In this document: positions 1 through 8,483 of the stretch, one piece after another
How positions within the stretch are numbered: the stretch's first letter is position 1
Layout of the letters: every line of letters begins with the position of its first letter
NCBI GenBank assembly: GCA_964499865.1
Contig: CAZCPY010000044.1
Location: 1-23,677, forward strand
DNA length: 23,677 bases
DNA from: JANOGU01 sp964499865
Lineage (GTDB): Bacteria > Pseudomonadota > Alphaproteobacteria > Rhodobacterales > Rhodobacteraceae
Direction: 5' to 3'
Notes under the pieces: generated by a model
Databases searched by the model: none
Seen by the model: only the letters and a program-made list of their open reading frames with translations
What the model was told of the DNA's origin: nothing
Program-made: the position numbers and the translations under genes

Positions 1-3
1 GGA

Positions 4-22
4 AGCGGCCCCTTCGGCCGCT
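4..22. terminator. Stem-loop near the left edge
   Basis: Arms AGCGGCC and GGCCGCT enclose a five-base loop. The seven-pair G/C-rich stem could terminate a gene lying left of the window or back up the glmS terminator. No clear T-run follows on either strand, so the role is inferred. Confidence 0.3.
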
Positions 23-40
23 GACCGACAGGAAAGGAAT

Positions 41-53
41 GTGCCGAAGGCAC
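41..53 (-). terminator. Probable terminator after glmS
   Basis: A perfect five-pair hairpin (GTGCC, three-base loop, GGCAC) lies about 40 bases beyond the glmS stop. Read in the glmS direction it is followed by a T/C-rich stretch (ATTCCTTTCC), which suits a weak intrinsic terminator. The stem is short. Confidence 0.35.
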
Positions 54-92
54 TCTATCGGGTTCAGGCGCGGGGCCCGGGCGTGTCCTCCG

Positions 93-1910
93 TCATTCGA
101 CCGTAACGGACTTGGCAAGGTTCCGCGGCTGGTCCACGTCGGTGCCCTTGGCCACCGCGGCGTGGTAGGCCAGAAGCTGCGCGGGGATGGCGTAGAGGAT
201 GGGCGCCACGAGCGCCGGGACCTCGGGCATCGTCAGCGTCCGCCAGACGCCCGCGCCTGCCGCCTGCACGCCGGCGGCGTCCGAGATCAGCAGCACGCGG
301 CCCTGGCGGGCCATCACCTCCTGCATGTTCGACACGGTCTTGTCGAACAGCGCGTCCCGCGGCGCCAGAACGATCACCGGCACGTCGGCGTCGACCAGTG
401 CGATGGGGCCGTGCTTGAGTTCGCCCGCGGCATAGCCCTCGGCATGGATGTAGCTGATTTCCTTGAGCTTCAGCGCGCCCTCCAGCGCCAGCGGGTACAT
501 CGCCCCGCGGCCGAGGAACAGGACATCCCGCGCATGGCTGATCTCTTCGGCGACCCGCGCGATCTCGGGCGCCAGCGTCAGCGCGTGGTTCATCAGCCCC
601 GGCAGGGCGGCGAGGTCGGCGAGGTGCGCGGCAAGCCCCGCGTCGTCCAGCCGCCCGCGGTCGCGCGCGGCCTTCAGCGCCATCAGCGCCAGCGTCACCA
701 GCTGCGCCGTGAAGGCCTTGGTCGAGGCGACGCCGACCTCCACCCCCGCCCGGATCGGCAGCATGGCGCCCGCCTCGCGCGCGATCGACGAGGTGGGGAC
801 GTTCACCACGGCGATCGTGCGGGCGACGCGGCCCTCGGCGTGGCGCAGGGCCGCCAGCGTATCGGCGGTTTCGCCCGACTGGCTGACGAAGACGGCGAAC
901 GCGGCGGGCGACAGGGGCGGGTCGCGGTAGCGGAATTCCGAGGCGATGTCGACGTCGCAGGGCAGGCCCGCCAGCCCCTCGAACCAGTAGCGCGCCACCG
1001 CGCAGGCGTAATGCGCCGTGCCGCAGGCGACCAGGGTCAGGCGGTCCACGGCCGAGAAGTCGAGGTCGAGGCGCAGCTCCGGGTTCACCCCGCCTACCCC
1101 CGCCCGCGCCAGCGCATCGGCCAGCACCACCGGCTGTTCGGCGATCTCCTTGGCCATGAAATGCTTGTAGCCCGCCTTCTCGATCCGCGTGGCATCCAGC
1201 GCGATGCGCGTGGCCGGGCGGTTGGCGCGGCGCCCCTCGGCGTCGTAGATCGTGGCGCTGTCGCGGGTGACGACGGCCCAGTCGCCTTCCTCGAGGTAGG
1301 TCACGCGGTCGGTCATCGGCGCCAGCGCGATGGCGTCCGAGCCCACGAACATCTCCCCCTCGCCATGCCCGATGGCGAGCGGCGAGCCCTTGCGCGCGGC
1401 GATCATCAGGTCGTCCTGCCCGTCGAACAGGAAGCACAGCGCGAAGGCGCCGTGCAGGCGCGCGAGCGTCGCCTGTGCGGCGTCGGTGGCTGTCAGGCCG
1501 CGGTCCATGTGCATCTGCACCAGCAGCGCCACCGTTTCGGTGTCGGTCTGGCTTTCGTGGGCGTAGCCCGCCGCCTCGACCTCGGCGCGCAGGTCGCGGA
1601 AGTTCTCGATGATGCCGTTGTGCACCACCGCCACGGTGCGGGCGCGGTGCGGATGGGCGTTGGCGACGGTGGCCGCGCCATGCGTGGCCCAGCGGGTGTG
1701 GCCGATGCCGGACTTGCCCGCGAGCGGCTCGTGCACCAGCAGGTCCGAGAGGTTGACGAGCTTGCCGACCGCGCGGCGCCGGTCAAGGCGGCCGTGGTTC
1801 ACGGTGGCGATGCCGGCGCTGTCATAGCCGCGGTATTCCAGGCGCTTGAGTGCCTCGACGATCAGGGGCGCCACCTCGTGGTTGCCCAGGACGCCAACGA
1901 TTCCGCACAT
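93..1910 (-). CDS. glmS: Glutamine-fructose-6-phosphate aminotransferase (isomerizing)
   Basis: Converts fructose-6-phosphate and glutamine to glucosamine-6-phosphate, the first committed step towards UDP-GlcNAc for peptidoglycan and lipid A; cytoplasmic. The 605-residue product begins MCGIVGVLG, so Cys2 becomes the N-terminal nucleophile of the glutaminase domain, and HTRWATHG at residues 71-78 is the typical glutaminase loop. Two SIS sugar-isomerase domains follow, with CGTAHYA and SQSGETADT visible in the first, and the protein ends LAKSVTVE as in this family. Length is normal. The ATG directly abuts the TGA of glmU (TGA|ATG, no gap), so translation is probably coupled. No ribozyme or leader is present, because the gene sits directly behind glmU. 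Confidence 0.97.
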   Translation of the reverse strand: MCGIVGVLGNHEVAPLIVEALKRLEYRGYDSAGIATVNHGRLDRRRAVGKLVNLSDLLVHEPLAGKSGIGHTRWATHGAATVANAHPHRARTVAVVHNGIIENFRDLRAEVEAAGYAHESQTDTETVALLVQMHMDRGLTATDAAQATLARLHGAFALCFLFDGQDDLMIAARKGSPLAIGHGEGEMFVGSDAIALAPMTDRVTYLEEGDWAVVTRDSATIYDAEGRRANRPATRIALDATRIEKAGYKHFMAKEIAEQPVVLADALARAGVGGVNPELRLDLDFSAVDRLTLVACGTAHYACAVARYWFEGLAGLPCDVDIASEFRYRDPPLSPAAFAVFVSQSGETADTLAALRHAEGRVARTIAVVNVPTSSIAREAGAMLPIRAGVEVGVASTKAFTAQLVTLALMALKAARDRGRLDDAGLAAHLADLAALPGLMNHALTLAPEIARVAEEISHARDVLFLGRGAMYPLALEGALKLKEISYIHAEGYAAGELKHGPIALVDADVPVIVLAPRDALFDKTVSNMQEVMARQGRVLLISDAAGVQAAGAGVWRTLTMPEVPALVAPILYAIPAQLLAYHAAVAKGTDVDQPRNLAKSVTVE

Positions 1911-3254
1911 TCACGAACCTTTCCTCGCAACCTTGGCCGCCTTGAGCTTTGCCGTGAAGCGGGCGACGAAGCCGGGCTTGTTGTCCTGGCGGGCGCGCGC
2001 CACGGCCAGAGCGCCCGCGGGCACGTCCATCGTGACGACCGAGCCCGAGGCGGTCATCGCGCCCTCGCCCACCGTCACCGGGGCGACCAGCATCGTGTCC
2101 GACCCGATGAAGGCGCGGGCGCCGATCACGGTGCGGTGCTTCATCACGCCATCGTAGTTGCAGGTGATCGTGCCCGCGCCGATGTTCGCCCGTTCGCCCA
2201 CCTCGGCATCGCCGAGGTAGGTCAGGTGGCCGACCTTGACGCCTTCGGCGAGCCGGCTGTTCTTGATCTCGACGAAGTTGCCGACATGCACGTCCTCGGC
2301 CAGTTCGGCGCCGGGGCGCAGGCGGGCGAAGGGGCCGACGCTGGCGCCCTTGGAGACGTGGCAGCCTTCCAGATGGCAGAAGCCCTTGATCTCGGCGCCG
2401 GATTCGACCGTGACGCCGGGGCCGAAGATGACCGCGGGGCCGATCACGGCATCGCGGCCGATCACCGTGTCGGGGGCGAAGAAGGTGCTGGCGGCGTCGG
2501 TCAGCGTCACCCCGTCCGCCAGCGCGGCCGCGCGCATGCGGGTCTGGAAAATCCCTTCCGCGACAGCCAGTTCGGCGCGTGTGTTCACACCCATCGTCTC
2601 GGCCTCGGGGCAGGTCACCACACCGGCCGACAGGCCGCGGGCGCGGGCGATTTCGACGATGTCGGTCAGGTAGTATTCGCCTGCGGCATTGGCGTTGCCC
2701 ACCGCCGCGACCAGTTCCGCCAGAAGCCTGGCGTCGGCGCAGACAACGCCGGAATTGCAGAGGTTTATGGCACGTTCTTCAGGCGAGGCGTCCGCCCATT
2801 CGACAATGCGGTGCAGCGCCTCCCCCGCTGCGATCAGGCGGCCGTAGCGACCCGGGTCGGCAGCCTCGAACCCCAGCACGACGACGGCATGGCGCGCCTG
2901 CGCCTGCACCATCGCGTCGATGGTCTCGGCGCGGACAAAGGGCGTATCGCCATAGAGCACGACGGCCACCCCGTCGGTCAGGTGCGCCGCCGCCTGACGG
3001 ACGGCATGGGCGGTGCCCAGCCGTTCGGCCTGTTCCACCACGGCAAGGCCGTCGTCAAAGGCCGCGACCGAGGCCGCGACATCGGCCCCGCCGTGGCCTG
3101 CCACCACCACCACGCGGTCGGGGTCCAGCCCGCGGGCGAGGTGCAGCGCGTGCCACAGCATCGGCACTCCGCCCAAGGGATGCATGACCTTGGGCCGGTC
3201 CGAGTTCATGCGGCTGCCCTGGCCCGCCGCCAGCACCACGAAGGTCAGGCCCAT
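1911..3254 (-). CDS. glmU: Bifunctional UDP-GlcNAc pyrophosphorylase / GlcN-1-P acetyltransferase
   Basis: Catalyses the last two steps to UDP-GlcNAc: acetylation of glucosamine-1-phosphate and then uridylyl transfer. The N-terminal nucleotidyltransferase domain (about residues 1-225) carries LAAGQGSRM at 8-16 followed by PK at 21-22, the signature of sugar-nucleotide pyrophosphorylases. The C-terminal half (about 240-440) is a left-handed beta-helix of hexapeptide repeats, with the acetyltransferase motif around GHLTYLGDAEVGE and NIGAGTITCNYDG. At 447 residues it has the usual length. It is the first gene of a two-gene operon with glmS, so both enzymes of the pathway are made together. The start matches the family N-terminus. 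Confidence 0.97.
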   Translation of the reverse strand: MGLTFVVLAAGQGSRMNSDRPKVMHPLGGVPMLWHALHLARGLDPDRVVVVAGHGGADVAASVAAFDDGLAVVEQAERLGTAHAVRQAAAHLTDGVAVVLYGDTPFVRAETIDAMVQAQARHAVVVLGFEAADPGRYGRLIAAGEALHRIVEWADASPEERAINLCNSGVVCADARLLAELVAAVGNANAAGEYYLTDIVEIARARGLSAGVVTCPEAETMGVNTRAELAVAEGIFQTRMRAAALADGVTLTDAASTFFAPDTVIGRDAVIGPAVIFGPGVTVESGAEIKGFCHLEGCHVSKGASVGPFARLRPGAELAEDVHVGNFVEIKNSRLAEGVKVGHLTYLGDAEVGERANIGAGTITCNYDGVMKHRTVIGARAFIGSDTMLVAPVTVGEGAMTASGSVVTMDVPAGALAVARARQDNKPGFVARFTAKLKAAKVARKGS

Positions 3255-3293
3255 CTTGCCCCCGCCAAACCCGACCCCGCCATTCTTGCCCCT

Positions 3294-3321
3294 TTGTCCG
3301 CCGCGCGCTTCCTTCTATACC
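3294..3321 (+). promoter_or_regulatory. Candidate sigma-70-type promoter for the gph operon
   Basis: TTGTCC and TATACC are separated by 16 bases and lie about 60 bases before the phosphatase start, in the 125-bp divergent gap with glmU. The -10 box is good and the -35 box fair. No experimental support. Confidence 0.35.
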
Positions 3322-3379
3322 GGGGCTTCGCGGGCGCAAGCGGCGCGACGGTCACGCCACCTTGCGGCAGGTTACATCC

Positions 3380-4048
3380 ATGCGGACGGTTGTCTTCGAC
3401 CTTGACGGCACGCTGGCCGACACTTCGGCCGACCTGCTGGAGGCGGCGAACGCCTGTTTCCGCGACCTCGGCCACGGCGACCCGCTCGGGCCCGCGGATG
3501 CGCTGACGGCCTTCCATGGCGGGCGGGCGATGCTGAGCCTCGGCTTCGCGCGGCTGGGGCTGGGGGATGCGGGCGTGACGGCGGCCTATCCGCGGCTGCT
3601 GGAGGCCTACGAGGCCGGGATCGACCGGCAGACGCGGCTCTATCCCGGGGCTGTCGAGGCGGTCAGTGCGCTCAGGGCGGACGGCTTCCGCACCGCCATC
3701 TGCACCAACAAGCCCGAACGCCTGGCGCGCGTCCTGGTCGACCGGCTGGGCGTGGCGGGGCTGTTTCACGCGCTGGTGGGGGCCGATACGCTGCCGGTGC
3801 GCAAGCCAGACCCGGCACCGTTCCGGCTGGCGGTCGCGCAGGCCGGGGGCGACCCGGCGCGCGCCGTGATGATCGGCGACACGCAGACCGACCGCGACAC
3901 GGCGCGGGGAGCGGGCGTCCCCTGCGTGCTGGTCAGCTTCGGCCCCGAAGGCCCGGGCATCGCGCGGCTGGCGCCCGAGGCCTTGCTGCACGCCTATCCT
4001 GACCTGCCCGCGCTGGCCGCGCGCCTCGTGCCCGAGGCTGTCGCATGA
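3380..4048 (+). CDS. gph: HAD-family phosphatase, phosphoglycolate phosphatase type
   Basis: Probably hydrolyses 2-phosphoglycolate (or a similar small phosphate ester) to clear DNA-repair or oxygenation by-products; cytoplasmic. The 222-residue product shows the HAD motifs in order: motif I DLDGTLADT with nucleophile Asp7 and acid/base Asp9, motif II in CTNKP, the motif III Lys in RKPDPAPF, and motif IV in IGDTQTDRDTA. A helical cap lies between motifs I and II. An upstream TTG at 3362 would add six residues, but the chosen ATG puts the nucleophile at the usual position. The stop overlaps the next start as ATGA, so it is coupled to the MFS gene. The exact substrate cannot be read from sequence. 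Confidence 0.85.
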   Translation: MRTVVFDLDGTLADTSADLLEAANACFRDLGHGDPLGPADALTAFHGGRAMLSLGFARLGLGDAGVTAAYPRLLEAYEAGIDRQTRLYPGAVEAVSALRADGFRTAICTNKPERLARVLVDRLGVAGLFHALVGADTLPVRKPDPAPFRLAVAQAGGDPARAVMIGDTQTDRDTARGAGVPCVLVSFGPEGPGIARLAPEALLHAYPDLPALAARLVPEAVA

Positions 4049-5271
4049 CCGCCGCGGCCGTCCCCGTCCCGAAGGCCTCGCGCCATGCGGTGACCTTCGT
4101 CTTCGTGACGGTGTTCCTCGACATGGTGGGGTTCGGGCTGATCATGCCGGTGCTGCCGGACCTGATCCGCGACGTGTCGGACATGTCGATCGCCGAGGCG
4201 TCCGTCATCGGCGGCTGGATGTTCTTCGCCTTTGCCTCGGCGCAGTTCCTGTTCTCGCCGGTGATGGGCAACCTGTCGGACCGCTTCGGCCGCCGCCCGC
4301 TACTGTTGCTGGCGGTGCTGGGGCTGGGGATCGACTATGTGTTCCACGCTCTGGCGCCGAGCCTGTTCTGGCTGTTCGTGGGCCGCGGCATCGCGGGGCT
4401 CTGCGGGTCGTCCTACGTGATCGCCAACGCCTACATCGCCGACGTGACCGCGCCCGAGGACCGTGCCAGGGCTTTCGGCCTGATGGGCGCGGCCTTCGGC
4501 GTGGGCTTCGTGCTGGGGCCTGCGCTCGGGGGGCTGCTGGGCGAGGCGGGGCCGCGGGTGCCGTTCTGGGTGGCCGCCGGGATCTCGTTCCTGAACCTGG
4601 CCTACGGCTGGTTCGTGCTGCCCGAGACGCTGCCGCCCGACCGCCGCCGCGCCTTCGACTGGCGCCGCGCCAACCCCTTTGGAACCTTTGCCGTCTTCCG
4701 CAAGGTGCCGGGCCTTCTGGGGCTGTCGGCGGTGCTGTTCGTGTTCTTCTTCGCCTCGTCGGTCTACCCCGCGATCTGGCCGTTCTGGGGGATGGAGAAA
4801 TTCGGCTGGTCGGTCTGGCTGGTGGGCGTGTCGCTGGCCGCCTTCGGCATCATCACGGCGGTCTTCCAGGGCGTGCTGGCGGGGCCCGCGGTCGCGCGTC
4901 TGGGTGAAAGCCGGGTGGCGGTGCTGGGGCTGACGGCGGCGGTGATCGCCTGCCTGGGCTACGGGCTTGCGGGGTCGCTCGCCGTGGTCGTGGTGCTGAT
5001 GGTGGTGCATGGCCCCGAGGGTTTCGTGCATCCGATGGTCACCGCGCTGATGTCGAAATCGGTGCCCGACGACGCGCAGGGCGAATTGCAGGGCGGCATT
5101 TCGGCGGTGATGAACGTGGCGATGCTGGCTGGCACGGTGGTCTTCAGCCAGGTCTTCGGCTTCTTCCTGTCGCCCGCCTCGCCCTATGTCTCGCCCGACA
5201 TGGCCTTCTTCGTTGCCGCGGGGGTGCTGGCGCTGGCGCTGGCGCTGTTCCTGAAAGTGCGGCCCGCATGA
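4045..5271 (+). CDS. MFS transporter, TetA-like drug/H+ antiporter family
   Basis: Inner-membrane exporter of the major facilitator superfamily, 408 residues with about twelve hydrophobic segments. TM1 carries the DMVGFGLIMPVLPDL pattern typical of the TetA/MdtG branch. The loop between TM2 and TM3 has motif A (GNLSDRFGRRP), and TM5 has the antiporter motif C (GAAFGVGFVLGPALGG). These are family hallmarks of proton-coupled efflux, but they do not prove tetracycline transport; many chromosomal relatives have unknown substrates. It overlaps the phosphatase and the aminotransferase by four bases on each side, so the three genes form one transcription unit. Confidence 0.88.
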   Translation: MTAAAVPVPKASRHAVTFVFVTVFLDMVGFGLIMPVLPDLIRDVSDMSIAEASVIGGWMFFAFASAQFLFSPVMGNLSDRFGRRPLLLLAVLGLGIDYVFHALAPSLFWLFVGRGIAGLCGSSYVIANAYIADVTAPEDRARAFGLMGAAFGVGFVLGPALGGLLGEAGPRVPFWVAAGISFLNLAYGWFVLPETLPPDRRRAFDWRRANPFGTFAVFRKVPGLLGLSAVLFVFFFASSVYPAIWPFWGMEKFGWSVWLVGVSLAAFGIITAVFQGVLAGPAVARLGESRVAVLGLTAAVIACLGYGLAGSLAVVVVLMVVHGPEGFVHPMVTALMSKSVPDDAQGELQGGISAVMNVAMLAGTVVFSQVFGFFLSPASPYVSPDMAFFVAAGVLALALALFLKVRPA

Positions 5272-6485
5272 TCCGCTTTACCGGCAGCTTCACCCAGCAG
5301 GAGCCGTTGCCGGAGGAGGCTATCGCCGCCGCGGTCGAGGTCCTGCGGCACGGCCGCCTGCACCGCTACAACCTCGCCCCCGGCGAGGTGGGCGAGGTGG
5401 CGCTGCTGGAAGAAGAGTTCGCCGCCCTGACCGGCGCGCGCTATTGCCTGGCGGTGGCCTCGGGCGGCTATGCGATGGCGACCGCGTTGCGCGCGGTGGG
5501 GGTGGGGCAGGGCGATCCGGTGCTGTCGAACGCCTTCACGCTGGCCCCGGTGCCGGGGGCGATTGCGGCGGTGGGGGCAAGGCCGGTGTTCGTCGAGGTG
5601 ACGGAAGCCCTGACCATCGACCCCGCGCACCTGGCGCAGCAGGCCCGGGCGACCGGGGCGCGGGTGCTGCTCTTGTCGCACATGCGGGGGCATGTCGCGG
5701 TCATGCCGGCGCTGATGGCGCTTTGCGACCGTCTGGGCCTGCGCGTCGTGGAGGACTGCGCCCATACGATGGGCGCGGCCTGGGACGGGGTGCCGTCGGG
5801 GCGCCACGGCGTGGCGGCCTGCTATTCGACGCAGACCTACAAGCACGCCAATTCCGGCGAGGGCGGGCTCCTGACCACCGACGACCCCGGGCTGGCGGCC
5901 CGGGCGATCCTCTTGTCGGGCAGCTACATGCTCTATGCCCGCCACCGCGCGGCGCCGGGCCCCGAGGCTTTCGAGGGCCTGCGGCTGACCGTGCCCAACA
6001 TCTCGGGCCGCATGGACAACCTGCGCGCGGCGATCCTGCGGCCGCAATTGCGGACGCTCGCCGGCCGCGTGGCGCGCTGGCGGGTGCTGTACGAGACCTT
6101 GGAGGTTGCCCTGAAGGAGGCGCCGGGGGTGCGTCTGATCCCGCGGCCCGCGCGGGAGGCCTATGTGGGCTCGTCCTTCCAGTTCCGCCTGCCGGACTGG
6201 GACGCGGCCCGCATCGCGTCCTATGTCGCGCGTTGCGCGGCCCGGGGCGTGGAACTCAAGTGGTTCGGCGCGGCCGAGCCCCTGGGCTTCACCTCGCGCT
6301 ACGTGCACTGGGCCTATGCCGACCCGCCGGTGCTGCCGCAGACCGACCGCATCCTGGCCGGGTTGATCGACCTGCGCCTGCCCTTGACCTTCACGCCCAC
6401 AGACGCCGCCCTGATCGGCGCCATCCTGACCGAAGAGGCAGGGTCGAACCCGGACGGACCCGCGGGGCCGGTGGCGGCGGACTGA
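5268..6485 (+). CDS. DegT/DnrJ/EryC1/StrS-family PLP aminotransferase
   Basis: PLP-dependent enzyme of the sugar-aminotransferase type, 405 residues, fold type I. EDCAHTMGA supplies the cofactor-contacting Asp (Asp163), and STQTYKHANSGEGG places the Schiff-base lysine at Lys192. Relatives transaminate nucleotide-linked keto-sugars for surface polysaccharides or natural products. No sugar-nucleotide genes are next to it, so the substrate is unknown. The lysine context (YKHANSGEGG) departs from the more usual SFxxxKxxxxGEGG form, which may mark a divergent subgroup. The start overlaps the transporter stop as ATGA. It is the last gene of the three-gene unit. Confidence 0.82.
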   Translation: MIRFTGSFTQQEPLPEEAIAAAVEVLRHGRLHRYNLAPGEVGEVALLEEEFAALTGARYCLAVASGGYAMATALRAVGVGQGDPVLSNAFTLAPVPGAIAAVGARPVFVEVTEALTIDPAHLAQQARATGARVLLLSHMRGHVAVMPALMALCDRLGLRVVEDCAHTMGAAWDGVPSGRHGVAACYSTQTYKHANSGEGGLLTTDDPGLAARAILLSGSYMLYARHRAAPGPEAFEGLRLTVPNISGRMDNLRAAILRPQLRTLAGRVARWRVLYETLEVALKEAPGVRLIPRPAREAYVGSSFQFRLPDWDAARIASYVARCAARGVELKWFGAAEPLGFTSRYVHWAYADPPVLPQTDRILAGLIDLRLPLTFTPTDAALIGAILTEEAGSNPDGPAGPVAAD

Positions 6486-6706
6486 CGCGGGCTTTCGCAG
6501 GCGGAACCGTCTGCCCCGAAGGCGTCTCCCTTCCTCACGCCGAGGCGTCGGGAGAGGGGGGCGCCGCGCCCGGGCCGGGGTGCCCCCCACCCTGTCCCTC
6601 CCCCACGAAGGGGGGAAGGAAGCGCCCTCGGGGCAGGGGTCCGGTCCGGCAGGGACCGGTCCCTTTGCGCTCGACAGCCGCCCGCGTCTCGCGCCAAGGT
6701 GGGCCC
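6486..6706. other. Gap between aminotransferase and ivd
   Basis: A 221-base G+C-rich gap. It holds one copy of the C-rich palindromic element (listed separately) and, at about 6527-6562, a partly similar imperfect inverted stretch that may be a worn copy. A shorter hairpin-like repeat (GGTCCGGTCC...GGACCGGTCC) lies at about 6637-6662. No promoter could be fixed and no gene is seen. Confidence 0.45.
6580..6621. repeat. Intergenic C-rich palindromic element, copy 1
   Basis: A C-rich arm, CCCTCCCCC, is followed by ACGA(A) and then GGGGGGAAGG, forming a strong but imperfect stem-loop. The same element with similar flanks occurs at 9571-9612 between pyrC and pyrE. Such G/C palindromes recur in intergenic DNA of high-G+C alphaproteobacteria and may act as weak terminators or mRNA-end structures. 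Confidence 0.55.
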
Positions 6707-7870
6707 ATGTTCGACCCGCCCCTGACCTTCGACCTCGGCCCCGATATCGCCGCGCTGCGCGATCTGGTGCAGGGCTGGGCGCGCGAAAGGCTGGCGCCGA
6801 TCGCCGGCCGGATCGACCGCGAGAACGCCTTTCCGCCGGACCTCTGGACCGACCTCGGCGCGCTCGGCCTGCACGGCATCACGGTGGCGGAAGCGGATGG
6901 CGGGGCGGGCATGGGCTACCTCGCCCATGTCGTGGCGCTGGAGGAGATCGCGCGCGCTTCGGCCTCGGTGGCGCTGTCCTGGGGCGCGCATGCCAACCTC
7001 TGCATCAACCAGATCGCCCGCAACGGGTCGCCCGGCCAGAAGGCGCGCCATCTGCCGGGGCTGATCGCGGGCACCCGGGTGGGGGCGCTGGCGATGTCCG
7101 AGGCGGGGGCGGGGTCCGACGTGGTGGGCATGACGCTGCGCGCGGACCGCCACGGCGACGGATACCTGCTGAACGGGTCGAAATACTGGATCACCAACGG
7201 CCCCGTGGCCGATGTGCTGGTGGTCTATGCCAAGACCGACCCCGCGGCGGGGGCCAAGGGGATCACCGCCTTCCTGGTGGAGCGGGGCTTCCCCGGCTTC
7301 ACCGCATCTGCGCATTTCGACAAGCTGGGGATGCGCGGGTCGGACACGGGAGAGCTGGTGTTCCGCGACTGCCCGGTGCCGCCCGAGAACGTGCTGGGCG
7401 CGGAAGGGCAGGGCGTGCGGGTGCTGATGTCGGGGCTGGACTACGAGCGCGTGGTGCTGTCGGGCGTGGGCACCGGGATCATGGCGGCCTGCCTCGATGC
7501 CGTCATCCCCTACCTGCGCGAGCGGCGGCAGTTCGGGCGGCCGATCGGGGCGTTCCAGCTGATGCAGGCCAAGGTGGCGGACATGTATGTCGCGCTGAAC
7601 TCGGCGCGCGCCTATGTCTATGCCGTGGCGCAGGCCTGCGACCGCGGGCAGGTGACGCGGGCGGATGCGGCGGCCTGCGTGCTCTATGCCAGCGAACAGG
7701 CGATGGTGCAGGCGCATCAGGCGGTGCAGGCCTTCGGCGGCGCGGGGTATCTCGCCGACGCGCCGGTCGCCCGCCTGTTCCGCGACGCGAAACTGATGGA
7801 AATCGGCGCCGGTACCAGCGAGATCAGGCGCATGCTGGTGGGGCGCGAGCTGTTGGGGGCTTTGGAATGA
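6707..7870 (+). CDS. ivd: Isovaleryl-CoA dehydrogenase
   Basis: Flavoprotein of leucine catabolism that oxidises isovaleryl-CoA to 3-methylcrotonyl-CoA and passes electrons to ETF. The 387-residue product has the acyl-CoA dehydrogenase order: helical N-domain, beta domain with MSEAGAGSD (130-137) and YWITNG (160-165), and a C-terminal helical bundle. The stretch GLDYERVVL places Glu247 where isovaleryl-CoA dehydrogenases have their catalytic base in helix G, unlike most acyl-CoA dehydrogenases. QFGRPIGAFQLMQ and GAGTSEIRR at the C-terminus also fit. The chosen ATG follows the untranslated gap and matches the family start. No liu-operon partners (carboxylase, hydratase) are in the window; instead the gene overlaps a small secreted protein gene. 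Confidence 0.9.
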   Translation: MFDPPLTFDLGPDIAALRDLVQGWARERLAPIAGRIDRENAFPPDLWTDLGALGLHGITVAEADGGAGMGYLAHVVALEEIARASASVALSWGAHANLCINQIARNGSPGQKARHLPGLIAGTRVGALAMSEAGAGSDVVGMTLRADRHGDGYLLNGSKYWITNGPVADVLVVYAKTDPAAGAKGITAFLVERGFPGFTASAHFDKLGMRGSDTGELVFRDCPVPPENVLGAEGQGVRVLMSGLDYERVVLSGVGTGIMAACLDAVIPYLRERRQFGRPIGAFQLMQAKVADMYVALNSARAYVYAVAQACDRGQVTRADAAACVLYASEQAMVQAHQAVQAFGGAGYLADAPVARLFRDAKLMEIGAGTSEIRRMLVGRELLGALE

Positions 7871-8364
7871 CGGCTGGTTTCGCGATCGGGCTCTTGGCGC
7901 TGCTCTTGCCCATGGCGGCGAAGGCGCAGGACCTGCGCTATTCGGATGCCGAGACGCTGATCTGCCTCGATCAGGCGCAAGACCCCGAGGACTGCATCGG
8001 CGCCTCGGCCAAGGCCTGCATGGAGGCGACGGACGACGGCAGCACCACGGTCGGCATGGGATACTGCCTCGATGCCGAACTGACCTTCTGGGACCGCCGC
8101 CTGAACGCGGCCTACAAGGCGCTGGCGGAAGACCACAAGGCGGCGGATGCCGAAATGGCGGGCATGGACGCGAGCGCGCCCCCGATGGCGCCCGCCCTGC
8201 GCGACATGCAGCGCGCCTGGATCGCCTTCCGCGATGCCGCCTGCGCCTACGAGCGGTCGCTCTGGGGCGGCGGCACCGGCGGGGGGCCGGCCTGGACGGG
8301 CTGCATGATGACGCAGACCGGGCGGCAGGCGCTGCGCCTGGAGGCCGGCCTGAGCGGCGGCTGA
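7867..8364 (+). CDS. Secreted LprI/DUF1311-domain protein
   Basis: A 165-residue protein with a clear Sec signal peptide (hydrophobic residues 4-16, AKA cleavage motif, mature start near Gln21). The mature part has evenly spaced cysteines and the DUF1311 pattern: CLDAELTFWDRRLNAAY, then LRDMQRAWIAFRDAACAYE. This domain is named after the mycobacterial lysozyme inhibitor LprI, but most members are uncharacterised periplasmic proteins. It lacks a lipobox. The start overlaps the ivd stop (ATGA), so expression is probably coupled, although there is no obvious functional link with leucine degradation. Confidence 0.82.
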   Translation: MTAGFAIGLLALLLPMAAKAQDLRYSDAETLICLDQAQDPEDCIGASAKACMEATDDGSTTVGMGYCLDAELTFWDRRLNAAYKALAEDHKAADAEMAGMDASAPPMAPALRDMQRAWIAFRDAACAYERSLWGGGTGGGPAWTGCMMTQTGRQALRLEAGLSGG

Positions 8365-8412
8365 CGCCTGCCGCGGGCGCGGCCCCGAAACACCCTCTGC
8401 ATCCCCCCGGCA

Positions 8413-8429
8413 GACGCCGCCCCGGCGTC
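8413..8429 (+). terminator. Stem-loop after the LprI-type gene
   Basis: A perfect seven-pair hairpin (GACGCCG, CCC loop, CGGCGTC) lies 49 bases past the stop and before pyrC. No T-run follows, so termination is only suggested. Confidence 0.35.
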
Positions 8430-8483
8430 GCCCGGCGCGATCCCGCCCTAGGATTCGCCGCCCCTTTGCGCTAGCCGCAGGGG

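Noticed and set aside
1911..3380. A riboswitch or ribozyme controlling glmS
   Set aside because: glmS directly abuts glmU with no leader, and the glmS ribozyme is a feature of Gram-positive bacteria.
39..3506. A 1155-codon open frame on the plus strand across glmS and glmU
   Set aside because: It is antisense to two well-conserved genes, is rich in Arg/His/Gly/Ala, and matches no family. Long antisense frames are expected at this G+C content.
4045..5271. An acquired tetracycline resistance determinant
   Set aside because: The MFS motifs fit many chromosomal exporters, base composition matches its neighbours, and no mobile-element signs flank it.
6580..8364. A 594-codon fusion frame ending in the LprI-type protein
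   Set aside because: Its first two thirds are an out-of-frame reading of ivd. The signal peptide and a four-base overlap with ivd fix the real start at 7867.
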